Source: CAYMUG01 sp964393575
Lineage (GTDB): Bacteria; Patescibacteriota; Minisyncoccia; Spechtbacterales; 2-12-FULL-38-22
Length of the DNA: 5,675 nt
Reading direction: 5' to 3'
NCBI GenBank assembly: GCA_964393575.1
Contig: CAYMUG010000038.1
Location: forward strand, 1-5,675
Part shown: positions 1-5,642 of the stretch, piece after piece
How the letters are laid out: each line of letters starts with the position of its first letter
Position numbering within the stretch: position 1 is the first letter of the stretch
Position numbers and translations under genes: made by a program
Notes under the pieces: generated by a model
Told to the model about the DNA's origin: nothing
What the model saw: only the letters and a program-made list of their open reading frames with translations
Database searches by the model: none

Positions 1-2729
1 TTATGTTCAGGCGCGTTAATTAATCCGCACTTTTTATACTTCTTTCCGGAACCGCACGGACAGGGGTCGTTGCGGTTTGTCGTTTCCTTCTTCGGAGGGC
101 TTCCGCCTTCTTGTGATTTACCTTTATCCGGTTGAGAGCCCGCGGTTTTCTGGGCGCCCTTAAAACGGAGGTCGTGACTGTGTTCTTCAGGGGGTTGTTG
201 GTTAATCTCAATTTTAAACAAGTGGTGTACCACATCGGCTTCAATTGTATCCAGCAACTGGTCAAACATACGCAACCCTTCATTTTTATATTCTACAAGG
301 GGATCTCTTTGCGCATAAGCGCGCAACCTTACAGAATCACGCATATGAGACATCGCATCCAGGTGGTCGGTCCACAAACTATCTATTGTGCGCAAAAGAA
401 GCCATCTTTCAATTTTACGCATACTCTCGGAGCCGGTTTGTTCTTCTTTTTTCTGAAGCGCTCTCTCAAAAACACCAAAAACACTATTTTTTATATTGTC
501 CTTCGCATCCGCCGCATTCTTATCCTTTTCCTTTATTTCTTTCCGAATATCTTCTATTTCATTATCGAAATCATGAGAAGAAGGCAAAATATTTTTTACA
601 TCTTCAAAAAACGAGGCCGCATCCCATTCTTCAGCATAATCAGAGGCAAGGTAAGACGACAGCATTTTATCTAAATAACTATCTATATGATCGTAAATTT
701 TTTGGTGGATCTCTTCATCGGTAGCATCAAGAATTTCATCGCGTCTTTTGTAAATAGTTTCTCTGTGTTTATTCAAAACCTCGTCATACTCAAGTAAATG
801 CTTACGGGCATCAAAATTCATACCCTCTATCTTGCTTTGAGCATTTTCTATTGCTTTGGAAACCATTTTGTTCTCTATTGGCTGGTCCTCCGGTACATTC
901 AGCGTCTGCATCATTGATTTTATTTTTTCACCGCCGAAAACCCTCATAATTTCATCATTCAAAGATACATAAAACTGCGAGGAGCCCGGATCTCCCTGAC
1001 GTCCGGCTCGTCCCCTAAGCTGGTTATCTATCCTGCGCGCTTCATGACGCTCAGTACCGATAACGTGCAAACCTCCCAGTTCCCTTACTTTTTCGGCTTC
1101 TTCTTTGTCAGGAGGATTTCCTCCCAAGACAATATCAACTCCACGCCCGGCCATATTTGTCGCTACGGTAACCGCACCAAGGCGTCCCGCCTGAGCTATA
1201 ATTTGAGCTTCCTTATCGTGATTTTTAGCGTTTAAAAGCTCATGCTGCACTCCTTCCTTTTCCAAAAGACGACTCAGGTGCTCGTTTTTTTCTATTGAAG
1301 TAGTTCCTATTAAGACAGGGCGCTGTTTTTGACTAAGTTCTTTTATTTCACGGGCAAGCGCCTTGTACTTACCTTCTTCTGTCTGGAAAATTAAATCATC
1401 TTTATTTTCCCTAATTAATGGCTTATTTGTGGGAATTACAAGCACATCCAGGCCGTAAACACGCGTGAATTCTTCCTCGCTGGTTTTTGCTGTTCCCGTC
1501 ATACCTGCCAGTTTTTCATACATACGGAAATAATTTTGGAAACTTATAGAGGCCATTGTGCGTGACTCCCGTTGTATTTCCACGCCCTCCTTTGCTTCTA
1601 TCGCCTGGTGCAACCCTTCCGAATAGCGTCGTCCGGGCATTAATCGTCCTGTAAACTCATCTACAATAATTACCTGACCTTCCCTGACTACATAGTCCTT
1701 ATCTTTTACAAATAACGCGTGAGCTTTCAACGCCTGCTCAAGCGCGTGTACATAGTGGATGCCACCGCCCTCCGAAGAATCATACAGATTCTCTATACCC
1801 AGAGCTTCTTCCATTTTGTCTATACCTTTTTCCGTAATATCTACGGTGCGCATTTTACGATCCACGGTATAATCCTCCTCTTCTTTGAGGCGGGGTACAA
1901 ATTTTGAAAAAGTTTCATATATTTCAGTGTTACGTGCATCCGGAGCCGATATAATAAGAGGAGTTCTTGCCTCATCTATTAAAATACTATCAATTTCGTC
2001 TATTATTGCGTAATAATGCTCGCGCTGGACTTTGTCTTCTTTTTTTTGAGCCAAATTATCCCGCAGGTAATCAAAACCGAATTCATTGTTTGTCCCGTAA
2101 GTAATATCCGCATTGTACGCTTCCCGTCTTTCGACCGGGCGCAAATACGCGTCTTCCACCTTAAATGAGCCCAGAGTGTCTCTTTCTTCATCTAACTTTT
2201 CGGGGGATTCAGATGCGGCGGTTTCAACATAATTCTCGTCATAAACAAACGATCCTTCATGGGTAACACACCCCACTGTAAGACCCAGGGCGTTATATAC
2301 TTGCCCCATCCAGACCGTATCACGCCTGGCAAGATAATCGTTTACTGTAATCACATGCACTCCTTTGCCTGTCAAAGCATTTAAGTAAATTGGCGCAGTG
2401 GAAGCGAGGGTTTTTCCTTCTCCTGTTTTCATTTCGGCAATCTCGCCTCTATGTAAAACTATACCCCCCAAAAGTTGAACGTCGTAATGTCTCTCTCCAA
2501 GAAGACGGTTAGCTGTCTCACGTACAAGAGCGTATGCTTCCGGAAGTATATTATCTAATTCCTCTCCTTCTGAAATACGTTTCTTAAACTCCTGAGTTTT
2601 CTCTTTAAGCCCGGATTCGGAAAAACTTTTAACCTCTTCTTCTAAATTATTAATTCTATCAACGCGCGGGCGCAGCTTTTTTAGTGTTTTTTCGTTTTGG
2701 TCGCCTAAAAATTTATCTACAAAAGCCAT
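1..2729 (-). CDS. secA: SecA, preprotein translocase ATPase (3' end cut by window edge)
   Basis: SecA is the ATPase that pushes unfolded preproteins through SecYEG at the inner face of the membrane. The frame is open from ATG at 2729 to the window edge: 909 residues plus two bases of the next codon (AA), with the stop outside. Seen in order: Walker A MKTGEGKT (residues 100-107), NDYLARRD (130-137), YGTNNEFGFDYLRDN (211-225), DEID box (244-247) followed by SILIDEARTPL, the GRAGRQGD arginine-finger motif (573-580), the helical scaffold with LRAYAQRDPLVEYKN (RDP at 808-810), a polar linker, and a C-terminal CPCGSGKKYKKC metal-binding motif. The Walker A to DEAD-box distance is 37 residues longer than in E. 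coli SecA (K108, D209), owing to an insert at about residues 157-200. The start is fixed by the conserved N-terminus; a weak AGAAGA Shine-Dalgarno lies 8 nt upstream, inside the end of the PHP gene. The 5-nt gap implies co-transcription with PHP. Confidence 0.97.
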   Translation of the reverse strand, partial: MAFVDKFLGDQNEKTLKKLRPRVDRINNLEEEVKSFSESGLKEKTQEFKKRISEGEELDNILPEAYALVRETANRLLGERHYDVQLLGGIVLHRGEIAEMKTGEGKTLASTAPIYLNALTGKGVHVITVNDYLARRDTVWMGQVYNALGLTVGCVTHEGSFVYDENYVETAASESPEKLDEERDTLGSFKVEDAYLRPVERREAYNADITYGTNNEFGFDYLRDNLAQKKEDKVQREHYYAIIDEIDSILIDEARTPLIISAPDARNTEIYETFSKFVPRLKEEEDYTVDRKMRTVDITEKGIDKMEEALGIENLYDSSEGGGIHYVHALEQALKAHALFVKDKDYVVREGQVIIVDEFTGRLMPGRRYSEGLHQAIEAKEGVEIQRESRTMASISFQNYFRMYEKLAGMTGTAKTSEEEFTRVYGLDVLVIPTNKPLIRENKDDLIFQTEEGKYKALAREIKELSQKQRPVLIGTTSIEKNEHLSRLLEKEGVQHELLNAKNHDKEAQIIAQAGRLGAVTVATNMAGRGVDIVLGGNPPDKEEAEKVRELGGLHVIGTERHEARRIDNQLRGRAGRQGDPGSSQFYVSLNDEIMRVFGGEKIKSMMQTLNVPEDQPIENKMVSKAIENAQSKIEGMNFDARKHLLEYDEVLNKHRETIYKRRDEILDATDEEIHQKIYDHIDSYLDKMLSSYLASDYAEEWDAASFFEDVKNILPSSHDFDNEIEDIRKEIKEKDKNAADAKDNIKNSVFGVFERALQKKEEQTGSESMRKIERWLLLRTIDSLWTDHLDAMSHMRDSVRLRAYAQRDPLVEYKNEGLRMFDQLLDTIEADVVHHLFKIEINQQPPEEHSHDLRFKGAQKTAGSQPDKGKSQEGGSPPKKETTNRNDPCPCGSGKKYKKCGLINAPEH

Positions 2730-2734
2730 AAATT

Positions 2735-3442
2735 TTATCTTCTAAACATATAAGTTAACTGGTTGCCCATCATATGTTTAAAAAATTTACTGGGACGGGT
2801 GACATTTTTAAAATTTTTTCTTCTCAGGGCATCCAACACACATTCCGTTGTTTTTTCCTCAGCATCTACAAGGGCGTAATTTCTGTCCATATGGTTATCA
2901 TCAAAAAAGTGAGTGTCAGAGGTTGCGATCAGAGGAAGGTCATACTTTTGCGCTATCTGTTCGGCTTTTTTGTTTAAGTTAATTAATTTTGAATAAAACC
3001 AGGAATGTTCTATGGCATCTATCAGGTGAATATACTTTTCCAGGTAAGGACCTAAGCTTATTTTTTTCAAAAAATAAGGATGAGCTGCTATAGCAAAAAC
3101 GCCGGGATTTTCTTTTTTGTATTCTTCAAGTTGAGAAAAAGTGCGCACTTTTTCCGCTTCTTTATCAACATTTAAGAGAACAATATGCCTGCCCATTATT
3201 TTGTTTTTTTTATCTTTAGGGTTTTTTTCTCCCACGGAAATTTCTATACCGCTTATCAGCAAAATTCCTTTACCTTTGGCATATTGATACGCATCTTCTG
3301 TCCAGTTTGCCTCCTGGTGAGATGTTGTGGCTAACACCTGAAAACCCAATTCTGCAGCATGATCTATGCCTTCTTTTAATGTATATTTTATGGGCTCAAA
3401 TGTATCTTCAGCTGAATGGAAGTGTAAATTTGTTTTCAGCAT
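2735..3442 (-). CDS. PHP-domain metal-dependent phosphoesterase
   Basis: This is a 235-residue PHP-family protein, predicted to be a cytoplasmic hydrolase of phosphate esters using a cluster of divalent metals; the substrate cannot be told from sequence. The motif set is nearly complete: HFH at residues 7-9, TSH with H42 (the usual TDH motif with Ser for Asp), E67 in GIEIS, H86, AAHP with H121, EH at 145-146, and SDTH with D176 and H178. There are no extra domains, membrane segments or signal peptide; the length fits stand-alone PHP proteins of the YciV/TrpH type rather than DNA polymerase or histidinol-phosphatase forms. I chose ATG at 3442 because LKTNLHFHS follows at once, as the family expects. 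An ATG at 3478 would add 12 unconserved residues and lies in the U-tract of the upstream terminator. No Shine-Dalgarno is visible before 3442. The gene ends 5 nt before secA. A weak promoter (TTTTTG, 17 nt, TATACA) can be drawn in 3448-3482, but I do not trust it. Confidence 0.88.
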   Translation of the reverse strand: MLKTNLHFHSAEDTFEPIKYTLKEGIDHAAELGFQVLATTSHQEANWTEDAYQYAKGKGILLISGIEISVGEKNPKDKKNKIMGRHIVLLNVDKEAEKVRTFSQLEEYKKENPGVFAIAAHPYFLKKISLGPYLEKYIHLIDAIEHSWFYSKLINLNKKAEQIAQKYDLPLIATSDTHFFDDNHMDRNYALVDAEEKTTECVLDALRRKNFKNVTRPSKFFKHMMGNQLTYMFRR

Positions 3443-3472
3443 ATTCGTGTGATGTATATATATAATAACATT

Positions 3473-3502
3473 AAACAAAAATGAGACGCCCGGAGGCGTC
3501 TC
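3473..3502 (-). terminator. Intrinsic terminator after the structured RNA, before the PHP gene
   Basis: The stem is a perfect 8 bp: GAGACGCC (3483-3490) pairs with GGCGTCTC (3495-3502) around a 4-nt loop. Read on the minus strand it is followed directly by ATTTTTGTTT (3482-3473). The + strand side is followed by TGATAGG with no T-run, so it works only for minus-strand transcription. It ends about 30 nt before the PHP start codon, so it either closes an independent RNA or acts as an attenuator for PHP-secA. Confidence 0.85.
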
Positions 3503-3692
3503 TGATAGGTGACATTACAAAAAGAGGGCGGCCGTGCGCTCCCCCCGGGGCAAGTAGCGTACGGACGCTATCCGGGGCCTCCTGGCGGGCCAACAGAAGG
3601 ACACAAAAACGCAGAGCGCACGGCCTGGTACGCGCTATCGAGGAACCTGGCAAGAACGCGATAGCGCGCGGAGGTCTGAGCGTCAGAACTTT
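3473..3692 (-). ncRNA. Candidate structured RNA of unknown family (small RNA or leader), about 215-220 nt
   Basis: This GC-rich island lies in AT-rich surroundings, has no credible gene, and is bracketed by a strong promoter (3699-3725) and an intrinsic terminator (3473-3502), both on the minus strand. Helices visible by eye: a 5-bp hairpin 3675-3679/3683-3687; a perfect 10-bp stem 3659-3668/3631-3640 with an 18-nt loop; a perfect 12-bp stem 3614-3625/3530-3541 enclosing a second domain; within that, 3572-3577/3543-3548 (6 bp) carrying the hairpin 3565-3570/3555-3560 (6 bp, 4-nt loop). A mostly single-stranded tail then runs into the terminator. CCAGG occurs three times on the RNA strand (around 3646-3650, 3624-3628 and 3581-3585). 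I do not see the signatures of RNase P RNA (GAGGAAAGUCC), SRP RNA (GGAAGCAGC) or tmRNA. 6S RNA is possible by size, but I cannot draw its long rod with a central bubble. The 5' end is inferred from the -10 position. The family is unassigned. Confidence 0.7.
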
Positions 3693-3698
3693 TTTCAT

Positions 3699-3725
3699 AT
3701 TATATCATATACCCCACACTGTCAA
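3699..3725 (-). promoter_or_regulatory. Strong promoter of the structured RNA
   Basis: On the minus strand a perfect -35 TTGACA (3725-3720) is followed by a perfect TG-extended -10, TGATATAAT (TATAAT at 3704-3699). The spacer is 15 nt, shorter than the optimal 17, which the extended -10 may offset. Start of transcription is expected near 3690-3693. The AT palindrome TATAATTATA (3732-3741) sits where an UP element would lie. Confidence 0.75.
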
Positions 3726-3767
3726 CCCCGTTATAATTATAGGTGCGCTACAAACTCTAACGGGGTT
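3724..3767. repeat. 10-bp perfect inverted repeat upstream of the RNA promoter
   Basis: AACCCCGTTA (3724-3733) and TAACGGGGTT (3758-3767) are exact reverse complements separated by 24 nt, with arm centres 34 bp apart (about three helical turns). One arm overlaps the first two bases of the TTGACA -35 box; the other abuts the T-tract of the repeat-protein terminator. It could be a two-site operator or a hairpin; neither side is followed by a T-run, so it is not itself a terminator. Confidence 0.6.
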
Positions 3768-3768
3768 C

Positions 3769-3798
3769 AAAAAACAAACACCCGGCTGAATAGCCGGG
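3769..3798 (-). terminator. Intrinsic terminator of the LHREDGPA-repeat gene
   Basis: The stem CCCGGCT (3781-3787) / AGCCGGG (3792-3798) is a perfect 7 bp with a 4-nt loop. On the minus strand it is followed by TGTTTGTTTTTT (3780-3769). It lies 37 nt after the stop codon of the repeat protein and insulates the downstream RNA promoter from read-through. Confidence 0.85.
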
Positions 3799-3835
3799 CG
3801 TCGGGTTAAAGATCGGGTTTAAAAAAGAACAGTGC

Positions 3836-4156
3836 TCAGTTTAGATTTTCAACTTCTTCTTGCGAAACCTCCTCTCCATCCAGATACCATGCAAAAAAAT
3901 TATCTTCTACCCACTCAATAGCAGGTCCGTCTTCGCGGTGGAGTAACCCGTTTCTCCACCATTCACGACTACCGTCCGCCAACATAACCGCGGGCCCGTC
4001 TTCGCGGTGGAGTTGATCATTTTGCCTCCACTCGCAACTACCATCCGGCCGTATAACCGCGGGGCCTTCTTTGCGATGCAGAGCACCGCTGGGAAGCCGC
4101 CACTCACAAGTGCCATCTTCACAAGTATACTCCTCGGGTTCTGTCTGGGGTTTCAT
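3836..4156 (-). CDS. Small LHREDGPA tandem-repeat protein, function unknown
   Basis: This is a 106-residue soluble protein made almost wholly of a 23-residue repeat: residues 26-48 (LHRKEGPAV...DGSCEWRQN), 49-71 (LHREDGPAV...DGSREWWRNG) and 72-95 (LHREDGPAI...FAWYLDGE), with a partial unit at 11-25 (DGTCEWR...GA). The pattern LHREDGPA-x5-DGS-x-EWxxNG resembles, but does not clearly match, MORN_2/YwqK-type repeats; similar repeats occur in proteins of phages, giant viruses and scattered bacteria. No catalytic motif, signal peptide or membrane segment is seen. The acidic tail (EEVSQEEVENLN) and acidic N-terminus differ from the repeats. Two repeats remain almost identical in DNA (3927-3944 and 3996-4013, exactly 69 bp apart), suggesting recent duplication or homogenisation. 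Start: ATG at 4156 with AAAAGGAG ending 5 nt upstream. It is a monocistronic unit with its own strong promoter and terminator, so it is clearly meant to be expressed. A binding or scaffold role is only a guess. Confidence 0.85.
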   Translation of the reverse strand: MKPQTEPEEYTCEDGTCEWRLPSGALHRKEGPAVIRPDGSCEWRQNDQLHREDGPAVMLADGSREWWRNGLLHREDGPAIEWVEDNFFAWYLDGEEVSQEEVENLN

Positions 4157-4190
4157 CTGTGCTCCTTTTATCGACGGAAACTAAAACCAA

Positions 4191-4219
4191 ATAATACTAC
4201 ACAGGTAAACTATTGTCAA
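4191..4219 (-). promoter_or_regulatory. Near-consensus promoter of the repeat-protein gene
   Basis: On the minus strand, TTGACA (4219-4214), a 17-nt spacer and TATTAT (4196-4191) make an almost ideal housekeeping-sigma promoter. The predicted start near 4184 gives a leader of about 28 nt that carries the AAAAGGAG ribosome binding site (4169-4162). Confidence 0.8.
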
Positions 4220-4260
4220 GTATAAATGGTTATAATCCGGAGTGAATTTAATGCAGAATA

Positions 4261-4292
4261 CAAAAACTAAGCCCCGCGATATTATCGCGGGG
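4261..4292 (-). terminator. Intrinsic terminator of the glycosyltransferase gene
   Basis: A perfect 9-bp stem, CCCCGCGAT (4272-4280) with ATCGCGGGG (4284-4292), has a 3-nt loop and on the minus strand is followed by CTTAGTTTTTG (4271-4261). It lies about 43 nt after the glycosyltransferase stop. A small hairpin (4305-4309/4314-4318, loop UUCG on the RNA strand) lies between the stop and the terminator. Confidence 0.85.
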
Positions 4293-4334
4293 TATTAATA
4301 TAGTATCTGCGAACAGATGTGGTGGCAGCTCTCA

Positions 4335-5048
4335 TCATAATGAAAGCTCAAAAGTACGTGCTTTTACTTTATTTCTTACCAATGTATTCAGAATTACAAT
4401 GCCATCCTTAACAGGAGAAAGATGAGAAGAGTTGCTGAGAGTATATGATATCGGGATTTCAGCTATGTTTACCCCCATTCGGTGTGCCTGAACGAATATA
4501 TCAGCTTCAATTTCAAACCCTGTGGCCTGCAAATGAAACTTTTCAAAAACGCTTTTTTTGACCGCATACATTCCGGTCAAAATATCAGAAATCGGCATAT
4601 ATAGCACAGACGAAAACCACGCAAACAGTTTACTGCCTAACAACCTGTGTTTAGGTGCGTTGTGCATATATCCTTCCCCTAAAATTCTGGAGCCGTAAGA
4701 AACACTGGCTTCATCTTTCAGGAGAGGGTCCAGTAATGCGGGGATATTTTCAGGAGGGTACGAACCGTCAGCGTCAATGAATACAAAGATTTCTCCGCGG
4801 GCAACACGTGCTCCGGTGCGAAGGGCGTTGCCCTTGCCTCGCGATTCTACAAAAACAACCGTAGCGCCATGCGCAGACGCAATATCCTTAGTGTTATCCG
4901 TGCTATTATTATCAACAACCAAAACTTCAGTGTTAGGAGGAGTATTTTGAAAAACTCCCTCAACAACCGCTCCTACTGTTTCTTCTTCGTCGAGAGCCGG
5001 AATAATCACACTGCAAACCGGATTATTGCTTTTACTGTATAAAGCCAT
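4335..5048 (-). CDS. Family 2 glycosyltransferase, polyprenyl-phosphate sugar synthase-like
   Basis: This is a 237-residue single-domain GT-A (GT2) enzyme, predicted to transfer a sugar from a nucleotide donor to a lipid phosphate or glycan on the cytoplasmic side. Visible motifs: SVIIPALDEEETV at 13-25 (nucleotide-binding strand), VVDNNSTDNT (44-53), GKGNALRTG (71-79), the metal-binding DAD (92-94), SDILTGMYAVKK (154-165, matching the SD-x-x-SGFR region of dolichyl-phosphate mannose synthases), TGFEIEAD (177-184), and a late HLSPVKDG (209-216) typical of that subgroup. No transmembrane helices follow the catalytic domain, unlike undecaprenyl-phosphate transferases with C-terminal TMs. The start is ATG at 5048: AAGGAGG (5062-5056) sits 7 nt upstream, while an in-frame GTG at 5054 would lie 1 nt from it. 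The gene ends in tandem TGA codons and has its own terminator. I found no convincing promoter in 5063-5139; a TATAAG lies near 5100 but without a good -35. The donor and acceptor cannot be named. Confidence 0.9.
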   Translation of the reverse strand: MALYSKSNNPVCSVIIPALDEEETVGAVVEGVFQNTPPNTEVLVVDNNSTDNTKDIASAHGATVVFVESRGKGNALRTGARVARGEIFVFIDADGSYPPENIPALLDPLLKDEASVSYGSRILGEGYMHNAPKHRLLGSKLFAWFSSVLYMPISDILTGMYAVKKSVFEKFHLQATGFEIEADIFVQAHRMGVNIAEIPISYTLSNSSHLSPVKDGIVILNTLVRNKVKARTFELSL

Positions 5049-5055
5049 TATCACA

Positions 5056-5062
5056 CCTCCTT
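5056..5062 (-). promoter_or_regulatory. Strong Shine-Dalgarno deciding the glycosyltransferase start
   Basis: AAGGAGG on the minus strand is 7 nt from ATG at 5048, the ideal distance, but only 1 nt from the alternative GTG at 5054. This fixes the start at 5048. Confidence 0.85.
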
Positions 5063-5139
5063 CTATATAATTCTTCAGGGGCGAGAAAAGCGTGGCTTAT
5101 AATTCAATGTGAATAGTTCTACTGCACAAAATATACCAA

Positions 5140-5172
5140 TAAAATAAAAATTGCAACCGATGGGTTGCAATT
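5140..5172 (-). terminator. Intrinsic terminator of hpf
   Basis: A 10-bp stem (5149-5158 with 5163-5172, TTGCAACC / GGTTGCAA core) has a 4-nt loop and on the minus strand is followed by TTTTTATTTT (5149-5140). It begins 8 nt after the hpf stop codon, so hpf is transcribed separately from the glycosyltransferase. Confidence 0.85.
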
Positions 5173-5180
5173 GGAGTGTA

Positions 5181-5642
5181 TTACTCGCGTTTCCTTCTCT
5201 GTTTTCTTTTTTTTCGCTCCTGCCTGGAGAGGGCATCCGGAGTGAAGCGGGTAACCTTTTTGAGTAAACTCATATCTCTCCGGTATAAATCCGTTCTTTT
5301 ATTTCTGTACTTTTTAATTTCCCTCTGCATTTCATCCTTTACTTCATCTATAGCCAAATGCAGGTCGGGTTTTTTACTTTCGGCGCGGAGCACTCTCTTG
5401 GTGGAGGGAACGTCTATATTTATCTCCGCCCTGTATACATCTCCTTTTCTGTGGTGCCGTGTTGTTCTTCCTATCTCTACATCTACCATAACCGGATCGC
5501 GTTCTCCGGATTGCTCCTCGGGCATATCATTCTCTTCATACATACCCTGTAAATATCTTTCCAAATCCCCTACCTTTTTCTCTACGTAAGTACGCAGAGA
5601 TTCTGTTAGTTCTATATCTTTTGTGTTTATATTTACTTGCAT
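5181..5642 (-). CDS. hpf: Ribosome hibernation promoting factor, short form with basic tail
   Basis: HPF/RaiA-family proteins bind the 30S decoding centre and silence ribosomes in resting cells. The 153 residues start with the family's first strand and helix (MQVNINTKDIELTESLRTYVEKKVGDLERYL, split here as 1-10 and 11-31). Strands follow at 51-58 and 68-78, then the second helix with the typical DLHLAIDEVKDEMQREIKKYRNK region at about 93-115. Two departures from E. coli HPF (95 residues) are visible: an acidic insert at about 33-50 between helix 1 and strand 2, and a 38-residue tail (116-153) ending in a lysine/arginine cluster (ERKKRKQRRKRE). The tail is too short and different to be the C-terminal dimerisation domain of long HPF. 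The start is ATG at 5642, set by the conserved MQVNI. No Shine-Dalgarno is visible; the upstream bases are AT-rich and the promoter region is cut by the window edge. The gene has its own terminator. Confidence 0.93.
   Translation of the reverse strand: MQVNINTKDIELTESLRTYVEKKVGDLERYLQGMYEENDMPEEQSGERDPVMVDVEIGRTTRHHRKGDVYRAEINIDVPSTKRVLRAESKKPDLHLAIDEVKDEMQREIKKYRNKRTDLYRRDMSLLKKVTRFTPDALSRQERKKRKQRRKRE

Noticed and set aside
132..724. Two long plus-strand open frames (180 and 159 codons)
   Set aside because: Both are antisense to the conserved C-terminal half of secA, overlap each other in different frames, and resemble no known protein.
3448..3482. Possible promoter for PHP-secA (TTTTTG, 17 nt, TATACA)
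   Set aside because: The -35 falls in the terminator T-tract, the -10 matches only four of six consensus bases, and AT-rich sequence gives such matches by chance.
3471..3698. Minus-strand open frame of 75 codons, beginning MKKVLTLRPP, across the structured RNA
   Set aside because: Its ATG (3698-3696) directly abuts the -10 box, upstream of the expected transcription start, and it has no ribosome site. The frame runs through the terminator hairpin and its Arg/Pro/Ala-rich content is what GC-rich helices give.
3481..3789. Plus-strand open frame of 102 codons over the same island
   Set aside because: It starts at the edge of a terminator stem, has no ribosome site, crosses the promoter, inverted repeat and next terminator of the opposite strand, and shows no protein-like pattern.
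3927..4082. Regular 69-bp direct repeats, considered as CRISPR or another DNA repeat array
   Set aside because: The spacing is exactly 23 codons and the repeat is explained by the protein repeat; there are no unique spacers.
4007..4225. Plus-strand open frame of 72 codons
   Set aside because: It is antisense to the repeat-protein gene and runs across that gene's ribosome site and promoter.
5095..5130. Promoter for the glycosyltransferase (TATAAG near 5100)
   Set aside because: No acceptable -35 lies 16-18 nt upstream, and the last base of the -10 is off consensus.
5176..5589. Plus-strand open frame of 137 codons
   Set aside because: It is antisense to hpf, whose conserved HPF sequence is clear; its hydrophobic look comes from reading Lys/Glu codons backwards.
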